Part shown: positions 1 through 8,767 of the stretch, piece after piece
How positions within the stretch are numbered: the stretch's first letter is position 1
How the letters are laid out: every line of letters begins with the position of its first letter
From: Brachionus manjavacas
Taxonomy: Eukaryota; Rotifera; Eurotatoria; Ploima; Brachionidae
Direction of reading: 5' to 3'
Assembly: GCA_019054805.1 (NCBI GenBank)
Contig: JAHQIY010000009.1
Span: 2,728,001-2,792,000, forward strand
DNA: 64,000 bases
Notes under the pieces: generated by a model
Told to the model about the DNA's origin: nothing
Database searches by the model: none
Seen by the model: only the letters and a program-made list of their open reading frames with translations
Translations under genes and position numbers: made by a program

Positions 1-138
1 CTAAATCAGCATTTAAACATTCTTTAGTTTATTTTCAAGCTACGAAAAGGCATTCTCTTTAAATCTTTATAAATTTAATTTGATCATTTTTTTCTTTCAA
101 AGAGAAAATTTAAATCAACTAATATTTTTAATTTGCAG

Positions 139-240
139 CAATTAACGAACTCAACTCTATCAGTCAGACACAAATCAAAAGATGGGTACTACGATATTTT
201 TAGTCAAATAATTTCAAGAGATGAGTTAATAATACTTTGA
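139..240 (+). CDS. Possible terminal exon of a gene entering from the left
   Basis: A splice-acceptor-like sequence (TTTTTAATTTGCAG, ending at 138) is followed by 33 open codons and a TGA at 238-240 when read in phase 0. A second frame (phase 2) is open for about 20 codons, so the phase is not settled. The amino acids are unremarkable and I do not recognise a family. It is short, and an AT-rich genome yields such stretches by chance. The rest of the gene would lie upstream of the window. Confidence 0.25.
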   Translation, partial: QLTNSTLSVRHKSKDGYYDIFSQIISRDELIIL

Positions 241-1234
241 AAAGATTACATTATAGGAAAAACTCATTTTTTTTGAGACTTTAAATAAATTCAAGAAAAA
301 ATCCTAATTTTAAGAAATTGGGAAAAATTTCGAGATAAATTCGAGTTTCAGATCAAATATTAAGATCAAAACGATAATTTTAAAATTCTAAAACTTAATT
401 AATCAAGTGCTTTTGATAATTTTTGAAAAATAAATACTAAATATTACTGGATTTGGCTTGTCTAATAATGGTACATAAGCAAATTAACATCAAAGTGATG
501 GATCTCTAATTTATTTAACAAAAAACAATCAATAATTTAAAAGGTTCAGGTTAAGTTAGTTCAGAAATTAAAATTTATAACTTCTTTATCTATTCATTTA
601 AAATAAATAATTTTAATTTACCACTTAAACAAATTAAAAATTTTATAAAATAAATTTTTTTTTTTAAGTCAATTAAAAAAAAATTAAACCTATTAAAGTT
701 CAAATGAAAGGGATATTTTAAAATTTTAAAATATAAAACAACTAAAAATAACTTGACATGTTATGTTAAGTGTTTCTCTATTATTAAAAAAATAGAGAAA
801 AAATTTCATACATTTTATATTTTGATTTTTTGATCCTGATCTCATACTTTTTAATTTTTTATTTTTTCAGTGAATTTTTATTATTTTTTAGGAAAAATTA
901 TAAAAAATTTTGTAATCAAAATTTGAGATTTTCAAAAGAAATAATTTTCAAACAAGTCAAATTTCAAAATATACATCATTTAACATATCTTATGGAAATG
1001 ATAAAATCGATCAGAAATTATAAAAAAAAACTTTCAAAAACAATATTTTGCTAGTAACATTTTTTATAATAACTTTCCGTATGGTAATTTTAACTTAAAA
1101 GATTACATGTTTTTACTAAATTTATGATAATTTTTTTAAAATTGATTTTTTTTTAAATTTCCGCATTTTTTTTTGATTTTCTGTTTTAATTTGTAATTCA
1201 AAAAAAAATTAACTTGATTTAAATAGTTTTTTAT
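241..1234. other. AT-rich non-coding stretch, nothing recognised
   Basis: Very AT-rich sequence with many homopolymer runs. The only open frame of any length (830-1054) encodes a Phe/Lys/Ile-rich low-complexity peptide and is not believable as a gene. No repeat shared with other parts of the window was noticed. Confidence 0.5.
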
Positions 1235-1848
1235 ATTTTTTAGGAAATAATATATCTTGTTAAAATTCTACAAAATTAAAAAAAAAATTTAATGTTCTAT
1301 ATTTAAAAATTTGAAAAATTTAAATATTTTAAGAAAAAGCATTATTTTTAAGAAATTTTGGCAATTCTTTGTAAACGTTAATTTTCGTAATATGACAAAA
1401 TTTTATGATAATTCATGTAAATTACCGTAAACTCAAGATTTTTTTCTTTTAGTATTTATGACAGTTTACTTGAATTATGGTAAAATTTTTTTACATCCTT
1501 CTATCAAATCACTACTGTAATAAATTCGATTAAACTAACTTTTGTTTAATTTTAACATTTAAATGTTTTGTGAAGTTAATTACAATATGATAACAGAAAA
1601 AAATTTTCTTAACTACGTTCTGTAAATGCAGCATAGTGAAACATTCATCAAATATCAAGTTCTGCTAAATTTGCAGAGTTTAGCAGAAATAATTGCGAGA
1701 AACGAGCATCGCGACGAGCTAATAACCAGATGTGCACATAGGAAAATCTAGGATACTGAACGATTTTTCAATTCAAGAATCAAACCCTGCATTCTGATTC
1801 GACGAATACTTCAGCGAAACTATTGGCTATCGGTTTTGTTTAGTAATA
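1235..1848. repeat. Left copy of ~613-bp direct repeat flanking the LINE
   Basis: This 614-bp block is repeated at 6340-6951. By eye the copies differ only in the length of two T runs (near 1440 and 1487). The match begins at ATTTTTTAGG and ends at GTTTAGTAATA, immediately before the LINE's poly(T) (its poly(A) on the minus strand). The block is non-coding and includes a small hairpin at about 1659-1687 (TTCTGCTAAA paired with TTTAGCAGAA). The position of both copies exactly at the element's borders is what a target-site duplication would give, although the length is extreme. Confidence 0.85.
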
Positions 1849-2001
1849 TTTTTTTTTTTTTTTTTTTTTTAAAATATAATTTGGGCCGAGGCCCCAGGCA
1901 GTTCAGAACGATGTAAACCTTCTTTTCAGCCTGCATTCTTTAGATAATAATTTAGAATATAATTTTACAATTGACTATAGAGAATATAAAATTGTGAAAA
2001 G

Positions 2002-2038
<37 letters not shown>

Positions 2039-2065
2039 AAGTAAATGATTGTAAATAAATAGTTT

Positions 2066-3070
2066 TTATTGTGTGAGATCGAACTGTTCTATGACAACGT
2101 CGAAGGGAGTCAAGAATCTTTTATTGTGCGTATTGCATGTGGTTTCTGATATGTAGGTTCTGAGTTCGTCGAAGAGTAGGTCATTTTGTTTTTTTCCGGT
2201 TACGAATTTGAGAAATAGCTGTTTTAGTCGGGTGTCAAGTTTAGTCATGTTGAAGTGTTTGTGTATTGATTCGATTGAAGTTTTGAGTGGGAATTTTTTA
2301 ATAATTTTCAGTATTTTGTTTTGTATTTTTTGTATATCGTTGCTAATTTTTTGGGTGCCAGTGTTAGCGATTACTAGGCAATAGTCGAGCAGGGATCGGA
2401 TAAGTGAATTGTAGACAATTTTGCATAGTTTGGTACCGTTTTTGAATTTGAGATTTTTTATCTTTTTAATTAGATTTATTTTTGTTATTTGTTTTTGGGT
2501 GATAGTTGTAAGATGCTGTTTGTAATTAAGTTTTGGGTCTAGTTTGATTCCGAGGAATGTTGGAAACGGTTCAAGAGGAATTTTTTGATTGTCTAAAAAG
2601 AGTTCGGTTGAGTATTTATCGTTGTATGTTTTTCGATATCCGGCAGTTGTGAATGTAGTGTAGTTGGTCTTGGATTTGTTTATCGTGAAGCCTTTGGTGT
2701 TGCAGAAGTTGTTAATGCTGTTGATGGCTGATTGGATTTTTTGAGTGATTTCTTTAAGGTTACGGCCTGAGGCCCAAATTGCTAGGTCGTCTGCGAAGAG
2801 AGCATGGTTTACTGAAAATGGTATGTGTTTGGAGATTTGGCTAAAGTAAATGATAAAAAGAGTTGGAGAAAGACAGCTTCCTTGTGGAACTCCGCATGTT
2901 ATTTTCCTAGTTGACGAGACAGCGCTGTTGACTCTGACTTGAAAATGTCGGTCTTCAAGAAAGCTAGTTACCCATTTTTTTATGTTTGGACTGATTTGAA
3001 GTGAGCTGATTGAGTCGAGTATTCCTGAATGGGGAGTTTTGTCAAATGCTTTCTCTAAGTCGAAAAACAC
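2066..3070 (-). CDS. LINE ORF2, C-terminal part: reverse transcriptase catalytic core
   Basis: Continues ORF2 after a single-base frame change at about 3070-3079. It begins with VFFDLEKAFD (RT motif A, first catalytic Asp), then GVPQGSCLSP (motif B) and HALFADDLAIW (motif C, the catalytic DD pair), then thumb and C-terminal sequence to a stop at 2066. The first codon of the open frame is GTG, not a real start. No RNase H or CCHC motif follows the RT. Apart from the frame break all key residues are present, so this copy is young or the break is a sequencing error. Confidence 0.88.
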   Translation of the reverse strand: MFFDLEKAFDKTPHSGILDSISSLQISPNIKKWVTSFLEDRHFQVRVNSAVSSTRKITCGVPQGSCLSPTLFIIYFSQISKHIPFSVNHALFADDLAIWASGRNLKEITQKIQSAINSINNFCNTKGFTINKSKTNYTTFTTAGYRKTYNDKYSTELFLDNQKIPLEPFPTFLGIKLDPKLNYKQHLTTITQKQITKINLIKKIKNLKFKNGTKLCKIVYNSLIRSLLDYCLVIANTGTQKISNDIQKIQNKILKIIKKFPLKTSIESIHKHFNMTKLDTRLKQLFLKFVTGKKQNDLLFDELRTYISETTCNTHNKRFLTPFDVVIEQFDLTQ

Positions 3071-3078
3071 GGCTAGTG

Positions 3079-4818
3079 TTAGGTTCTTTTATTAAATCCA
3101 TTAATAATGGATTGGTTTAGTCTGAGGATTTGATCTTGAGTACTTTTGCCTGATCTGAAACCTGATTGTGTTTGTGGCAAAACCTTCTCTTGTTCTATCC
3201 ATGTTTTAAGCTTGTTGTTTATTATTTTTTCAAGCCACTTGCCTATACAGCTTAATAATGAAATAGGTCTGTAAGATGAAAAATTTTCGGATGGTTTGCC
3301 TTTCTTGAGGATCATTGTTATTGTTGATAATTTCCAAATTTTTGGAATGTAACCTAATCTTAATGACGAGTTGAATAGATTTAAAAATTTGAACATGTAG
3401 TTGGTAGGCAAGTTTTTGAGGGCTTTGTTATTAATTCCATCAGGGCCTGGTGACGCTTTGTTACGTGATGATTTTAGTGTATCGATTAGCTCTTTGTTCG
3501 TTATTACTTCGCTTGGTGTTACTATTGGTGCTGGAGTTTGGCTGGCTGGTTCGGGACATAATTCGATGTTGAAAATTTGTTCAAGATTTGATGCAAAAGT
3601 TTCGGCGGTACCCAAATCGGTGGATGTTGTTGTAAAGTTGAATTTTTGGTTGACTTCATGATTGTTTTTTTGCGGTTCCAGTTTGTTTAGAAGCTTCCAG
3701 TGCTTCGTATCCGATTGTTTAAAATTGTTTAGTTCTTTGAATTGAGTGAGTGTTTGGTTTTGGTAAAAGTTTTTTAGCTCTGTTTTGCATTTGCGGTCTA
3801 GTAGATTGGTTAATGTTTTATGAATTGGCGAATTTGTTTTTTGGTACAATCGACGCATTTTTCTTTTCTGCTTGATTAGTTTAAGAAGTTCTGGGGGAAT
3901 GTTTGCTGTCTTGAATTTAGATGTAGTGTTAAAGGTGTGAGTCGCTGTTGATAGGGCGCTTTTTATATCTGCTGTTATTTTAAGTGCTTCTTGGTCTAAA
4001 TGCTTTTCTGTGTAGATTTGCGGTTGATTGGATTCGTTGTTTGAAAGAGTGGTATAGAATTTTGTCCAGTTGATCGATTTGTGAGTTTGTATATTTGTTG
4101 GTGATTGAATATTATTCATTATGGTTAAAGTTGGCTGGTGGTCACTTAAGGATTCGTTCAATACAGTATGAGAGGCGAAGTATTTTGTTAATTGTTGGGA
4201 GCAGATGCTTAGGTCAAGGATGTTTTTGCTTCTCCTGTATGTAGGTTGCTCACAATTTAAGATTGAGAGATGGTTTCTTCGTATAATTTCATCGAGAATC
4301 TTTCCTTTTTTGTTTCCAATTTTACATTTCCAGGATTTGTGTCTTGCATTTAAGTCACCGAGGATAATAAAGTTTGGATAGTCTTTGATTATAGTGTTGA
4401 GTAGACTTTCATCGAGTTGGTTTGATGGGCTTACGTATATACTAAAGATGGCAAGGTATATATTGTTGGTAAGTTTTGTAACTATGCCCGTTACTTCATT
4501 GGTTGAGCTTGAAATGTTTAGTGGTTTAAATGATAAATTACTTCTGATGCAGAGGGCTGTTCCTCCTCCTTTTTGGATTTGGCGATCGTTTCTAAGAATT
4601 GAGTAATTTTCTAATTCCAAATTGATTCCTGGTTTTAGAAATGTTTCATTTAAACTAATTATATCTGGTAGGTGTTTATTTGTCATGTTCAGTAGTTGTA
4701 AGGTTTTGTGGGATTTGACGATTGATTGGCAGTTAAGGTGTAGCATTTTCAGCGGCTTATTGTTGTTCATTTTCATATTCAATGTATGGATCGGACATGT
4801 TTGCATCGAAGCGGTCAT
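3079..4818 (-). CDS. LINE ORF2, N-terminal part: endonuclease and start of RT
   Basis: First 579 residues of ORF2. The exonuclease-endonuclease-phosphatase fold is shown by LHLNCQS near residue 27, LNETF near 56, LGDLNARH near 153 and LSDHQPT near 224, the metal- and phosphate-binding motifs of APE-type LINE endonucleases. RT motifs follow: SYRPISLLS and QSGFRSGKSTQDQ near the end. It overlaps the end of ORF1 by about 60 nt, so translation probably uses re-initiation or a later ATG such as the one at MKMNNN. The frame ends at about 3079 just before the first catalytic Asp of RT, and the protein resumes in another frame at 3070 and below. Role: nicking the target DNA and priming reverse transcription. 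Confidence 0.88.
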   Translation of the reverse strand: MTASMQTCPIHTLNMKMNNNKPLKMLHLNCQSIVKSHKTLQLLNMTNKHLPDIISLNETFLKPGINLELENYSILRNDRQIQKGGGTALCIRSNLSFKPLNISSSTNEVTGIVTKLTNNIYLAIFSIYVSPSNQLDESLLNTIIKDYPNFIILGDLNARHKSWKCKIGNKKGKILDEIIRRNHLSILNCEQPTYRRSKNILDLSICSQQLTKYFASHTVLNESLSDHQPTLTIMNNIQSPTNIQTHKSINWTKFYTTLSNNESNQPQIYTEKHLDQEALKITADIKSALSTATHTFNTTSKFKTANIPPELLKLIKQKRKMRRLYQKTNSPIHKTLTNLLDRKCKTELKNFYQNQTLTQFKELNNFKQSDTKHWKLLNKLEPQKNNHEVNQKFNFTTTSTDLGTAETFASNLEQIFNIELCPEPASQTPAPIVTPSEVITNKELIDTLKSSRNKASPGPDGINNKALKNLPTNYMFKFLNLFNSSLRLGYIPKIWKLSTITMILKKGKPSENFSSYRPISLLSCIGKWLEKIINNKLKTWIEQEKVLPQTQSGFRSGKSTQDQILRLNQSIINGFNKRT

Positions 4819-6331
4819 TTTTTAGACTTGCGAAAAGTATTGGTTCGAGTTCACGACTATATCGTTGCCCAAGATTTGTTGAAATAATATCGAGTAGAGG
4901 TTTTGGGTCTTCGTGGACTGTTGAGGTGATTTTGTTCAAGTTTCTAATTAGGTCTATTATAAATTTAATGATTGAGAGTGTTGAAGGGTTTTGTTGTTGC
5001 TGGCTATTGAAACTGGAATAATTTCTTTGAAAATTATTGCTATTTTGTGTTTTTTTTTTGTAGTCTTTTTTTCTTGTTCGGCTGATTTTGCGATAACTGC
5101 TTCTTGGAGAATTTTGCATGACTTAGAACAGGCTGCGTGATTTTCACCACAGTTTACGCATTTAAATTTGGCTTGGTCTTTTACATGACATGATTTGAAG
5201 TGGTGTTTACCAGAGCATCTGAGACAGGTAGGGTTTTTTTCTATACATTTTTCTTTAGTGTGTCCAAACTTCTGGCAGTTGAAACATTGGTCTGGAGTAG
5301 TCCCGAATTTCCATGGTGTCACTCGAATACGCGAATATCCAATTTTGATGTGTCCGGTTTCAATAATTTGGTTAAATGATTTCCTATCGTTAATTACTGC
5401 TTTTACTAGTGGGAGTTTTTGTTGTGTGGACTTTTTCATCATGCGCAACATGTCGTCTATATTGTATTTTTCTTTTACGTATTCTTTTGCTCTTTGTAAA
5501 GTGACGTCAAAATCAAGATCTACGTTGTGCAGTGCTATATAATGTTTAGATTGATTTGTAATTTGTTGTAGACCGTGGTGGAATGCTTTAGGTGGCCAGT
5601 TTGTTAGTGCTTCGATGTGTTTAGGGTTGTCTGTTTTTATGACCAACTCATTTTTCATGTTGATAAAAGCGGCTGTGACGTCAATTTTCGGTTTTAGTTG
5701 TTTTATTTCGTCTTCTAGTGTAAAATAATTCTTAAAATTACTTGGAAATTCTTTGTTGCTTTTGAATTTAAGAGTGAAAATTTGTTTTTGTTCTTGATGA
5801 CTAAAGGATTTTTGAAGATGGTTTTCGGTAGTTGGTTGGTTTATCTGGTAGTTGTTATTGTTGAACAATGATGTAAAAGTTGGGTAGTTGTTGTAATTTG
5901 ATGATGTGTTATCAATAGTATTTTGGTGCGTGTTGTTTGGAATTTGAGGATGTGGGTTTCTAATAGTTTGATTGGTTGGTTGTGGTTGTCCATTTGGATC
6001 GTAATATAAGTTCGGGGTTTGGTACTGTTGTGTTAAAAGATAGGGGAAGTTCATGTTGTAATTTTGAGAATAAGTGATATCGGAAATTTTTTGGGTTTGC
6101 TTGGATTTGTGGTGTGTTCCTTTGAGGGATTGAGTATGGAGAGGGGCGGTTGCTTTGAAGGTTATTTGAACGAGTCGGGTTTGATTGGCTGTTGTAGTAT
6201 CTTACACTCTGATCTTGAGTCGAATCCAGTGTATCCATACTTTCTTTGACCAACTTAATGGTGTCAGAAAGATTTGTGTTGATAACTTTATTATGCAATC
6301 CGGAGATTTTGTAATATTTCAATTTTTTCAA
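4757..6331 (-). CDS. LINE ORF1, gag-like protein with three zinc knuckles
   Basis: Read in three overlapping frames: 6331 to about 6080, 6054-4957 and 5119-4757. The N-terminal part is Asn/Gln/Pro-rich and probably disordered. The middle frame carries three Cys knuckles in a row: CFNCQKFGHTKEKC, CLRCSGKHHFKSC and CVNCGENHAACSKSC. The C-terminal part is Lys-rich, then a short helical segment ending in an acidic tail. The frame changes coincide with homopolymers (a T6 run near 6090 and a T10 run near 5050 on the plus strand). The likely role is RNA binding and RNP assembly. No ATG starts the first frame, consistent with 5' truncation. Confidence 0.8.
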
Positions 6332-6339
6332 ATTTTTTC

Positions 6340-6951
6340 ATTTTTTAGGAAATAATATATCTTGTTAAAATTCTACAAAATTAAAAAAAAAATTTAATGT
6401 TCTATATTTAAAAATTTGAAAAATTTAAATATTTTAAGAAAAAGCATTATTTTTAAGAAATTTTGGCAATTCTTTGTAAACGTTAATTTTCGTAATATGA
6501 CAAAATTTTATGATAATTCATGTAAATTACCGTAAACTCAAGATTTTTTCTTTTAGTATTTATGACAGTTTACTTGAATTATGGTAAAATTTTTTACATC
6601 CTTCTATCAAATCACTACTGTAATAAATTCGATTAAACTAACTTTTGTTTAATTTTAACATTTAAATGTTTTGTGAAGTTAATTACAATATGATAACAGA
6701 AAAAAATTTTCTTAACTACGTTCTGTAAATGCAGCATAGTGAAACATTCATCAAATATCAAGTTCTGCTAAATTTGCAGAGTTTAGCAGAAATAATTGCG
6801 AGAAACGAGCATCGCGACGAGCTAATAACCAGATGTGCACATAGGAAAATCTAGGATACTGAACGATTTTTCAATTCAAGAATCAAACCCTGCATTCTGA
6901 TTCGACGAATACTTCAGCGAAACTATTGGCTATCGGTTTTGTTTAGTAATA
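6340..6951. repeat. Right copy of ~613-bp direct repeat flanking the LINE
   Basis: 612 bp, nearly identical to 1235-1848 apart from homopolymer lengths. It starts directly after the 5' end of the LINE and runs into unique sequence (AAATCTAACAC) at 6952. See the left copy for interpretation. Confidence 0.85.
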
Positions 6952-7012
6952 AAATCTAACACTTTAATATTAAAATAAAAAGAAATAAAAGAAAACAGCA
7001 GACAATTATTCT

Positions 7013-7070
7013 GAAGGAGCCCTAGCTCGGTACAAAAAACAAATAAATAATAAAATAAAAATAAATAAAT
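7013..7070 (+). repeat. Stem-loop plus TAAATAA tail (3' end of a LINE or SINE)
   Basis: GGAGCCCTAGCTCGGTAC, a short hairpin, is followed by an A run and an (A)ATAAATAAT-type tail. The same design occurs at 10651, 21480 and 31011. This is what remains of a heavily 5'-truncated retrotransposon copy. Confidence 0.5.
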
Positions 7071-7274
7071 TATTGTTCTTACTATTACGTTACAAGACTA
7101 TATTTAGAGAACGAAAAAGTCGAAAAGTAAACAATGAAAAGTTACTGAACTAAATATGCCAATTATATATTTTATAGCCCTCAATAGCCATGGAGCTGCT
7201 AAAAATTGATCAATTTGCAGGTCTTTCTAATTCAATTTATTGCTCAATTAATTCAAAAATATACTTAACTTCAA

Positions 7275-7763
7275 ATATATGGACTTGTGAATAGTGCTGG
7301 TGGATCAATTAAGGATATAATTGTCTCAGAAGACTACAAGCCAGGTGATTTACCGGAAACAGTTATAATCGAATTTTTGGATTATACTGGTCCTCAACTT
7401 TTTGATGAACCCGACAAAAAAAAATTATATCCTAATTAATCCAATAAGTTCGTTTTCTAAAACTAATACCGCTACCAGAACTCAAGTTCCAATTCGAATA
7501 GGATATGGTATGACAATACACAAATCCCAGGGACAGACACTTTAAAAAGCCATGGTAGATCTTGGAAAATCTGAAAGATCACTAGGTCGCATTATCGCGT
7601 TTTAAAAAATATAAATGAATTTTTAATTGTTCCTTTTTCTTACGATAAGCTTACTAAAATTAAAGAAAGTATAAATTTAATTCCAAGACAAACAGAAGAA
7701 TTAAGATTAAATCAGTTAAAAGATACAACATTATCAATATTTAAAAATTTACTGCCTAATTAA
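7275..7763 (+). pseudogene. Helitron/PIF1-type helicase C-terminal relic
   Basis: Three successive frames give a PIF1-like helicase C-terminus: GLVNSAGGSIKDII near 7283 (Helitrons usually show GLVNG at this place), then PIRIGYGMTIHKSQGQTL near 7490-7543 (helicase motif VI), then a Lys/Leu-rich tail ending in a stop near 7762. Frameshifts and an in-frame stop just after the QTL break it. No Rep domain or Helitron ends were seen, so this is a fragment. Confidence 0.65.
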
Positions 7764-8414
7764 TAACATTATATGCTTAAAATGTTTATCAAACATTTTT
7801 TCTACTTTTATTTGATATTTTAAAATCTTATTTCATTTACAATTTGAAAAATAAATATATTTAAATAAAACTTCCTCTACCCTTTTTGAACTGAGCCCAT
7901 CAATGTTTCAACACATTTGTTATAAAATAACGGCTCGTTACTCGCATATACAAAGCTCTGCTTCCTGTATCTTATTTCAATATAATCGAGCGTAGTGCAT
8001 TTTGCAGAGATTTTGTAAAACTTTAGCAGACTTTTACAGTCAATGAAAATTTGAATCTTGCACCATGCTGCATTCACAGAACCAAGTTTAGACCTTAAGA
8101 AAAAAAGTTATGTAATTTTTTTACACTTTGTTGTATTCCTTTGTACTGAACTTTACAAAACCTATTTAAAAGCTAATTTGAAAAATTGAATTCATTTTGA
8201 TGCAAAAAAACAACAAAAATAATGAGACAAGTCATAATGAATGTAAAAAAAACTTTTGACAAAACCAGTGGTGATAATTTTTATTTTTAAATAGAAAAAA
8301 ATTCAATTTAAAATAATTGTAAAAATTTTTATTTTTTTAAAATTAAATTTTATAAATTGTTTAAAATCAAATAAAAAATTTAAAAAAATTATGTTCCTAT
8401 TTTTAGTTGTTTTT
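7764..8414. other. Non-coding stretch between relic and ACYP
   Basis: AT-rich. A 66-codon minus-strand frame at 7877-8077 shows no family resemblance and is probably chance. The 3' UTR of the acylphosphatase gene must lie in the right-hand part. Confidence 0.4.
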
Positions 8415-8714
8415 TTATTTTCGCACATCGAAAGTACTAAATTCTAATTGTTCAAGGAAACGTTCATTTTTGAACTCAGCCTTGTCGATTCTTGATTTTG
8501 GCGAGCCAATTTTTTGCAACCATTCTCTCATTTTTTTGACTGCATCTTCTTTGCCTTGCACTTGGCCCACAACTGTTCCTTTCGACGTGTTCATGACCCA
8601 GCCAACCAGAGACAATTTTTTTCCTTCTTGTTGAGTATACTTTCGAAAAAAAACACCTTGTACCTTTCCAAAAATTTCATAATCTACACTCATTAATTTT
8701 TTAGCAGCTGCCAT
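8415..8714 (-). CDS. ACYP: Acylphosphatase
   Basis: A single-exon 99-residue protein, the usual size for animal acylphosphatases. It hydrolyses the carboxyl-phosphate bond of acyl phosphates such as 1,3-bisphosphoglycerate and acts in the cytosol. Visible signature: [13 protein letters not shown] with the phosphate-binding Arg at residue 24, and [17 protein letters not shown] with the catalytic Asn at residue 42. The ATG at 8714 is the natural start. The gene lies 53 bp downstream of the NT5DC stop on the same strand, and a T8-AG sequence ends 10 nt before the ATG, so it may be expressed from a shared transcript. ACYP1 and ACYP2 types cannot be told apart by eye. Confidence 0.93.
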   Translation of the reverse strand: MAAAKKLMSVDYEIFGKVQGVFFRKYTQQEGKKLSLVGWVMNTSKGTVVGQVQGKEDAVKKMREWLQKIGSPKSRIDKAEFKNERFLEQLEFSTFDVRK

Positions 8715-8724
8715 AATTATTAAT

Positions 8725-8734
8725 CTAAAAAAAA
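8725..8734 (-). promoter_or_regulatory. Acceptor-like T-tract/AG before ACYP (trans-splice candidate)
   Basis: On the minus strand the sequence TTTTTTTTAG ends 10 nt before the ACYP ATG, inside the 53-bp gap after NT5DC. It resembles the polypyrimidine-AG acceptors of this genome. It could receive a spliced leader or end a 5'-UTR intron. Not proven. Confidence 0.3.
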
Positions 8735-8767
8735 TTCAAAAAAAAATGGTTGAGATTCAACATTTTT

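Larger units (their letters stand above)
1849..6339 (-). mobile_element. Non-LTR retrotransposon (Jockey/I-like LINE)
   Basis: About 4.5 kb on the minus strand. The 3' end has 22 T (1849-1870) on the plus strand, i.e. a poly(A) tail, preceded in element orientation by a GC hairpin (GGGCC/GGCCC, about 1883-1896). It encodes a gag-like ORF1 with three zinc knuckles and an ORF2 with an APE-type endonuclease and reverse transcriptase. No RNase H, LTR or GIY-YIG domain is seen. ORF1 is open to within about 10 nt of the 5' junction but has no ATG there, so the copy is probably 5'-truncated. Three apparent frameshifts separate otherwise intact frames. The clade name is from general RT and gag style. 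Confidence 0.9.

Noticed and set aside
830-1054. 74-codon ORF
   Set aside because: Low-complexity Phe/Lys/Asn composition expected by chance in AT-rich DNA.
3401-5542. Plus-strand ORFs at 3401, 4385, 4622, 4782 and 5195
   Set aside because: They are antisense shadows of the LINE ORF1 and ORF2, which carry clear motifs on the minus strand.
1235-6951. Flanking repeats as LTRs of an LTR retrotransposon
   Set aside because: The enclosed element has an APE endonuclease, a LINE-type RT and a poly(A) tail. The repeats lie outside the poly(A) and show no TG…CA ends, primer-binding site or integrase.
7877-8077. 66-codon minus-strand ORF
   Set aside because: No recognisable family, no splice or repeat context, and short enough to be chance.
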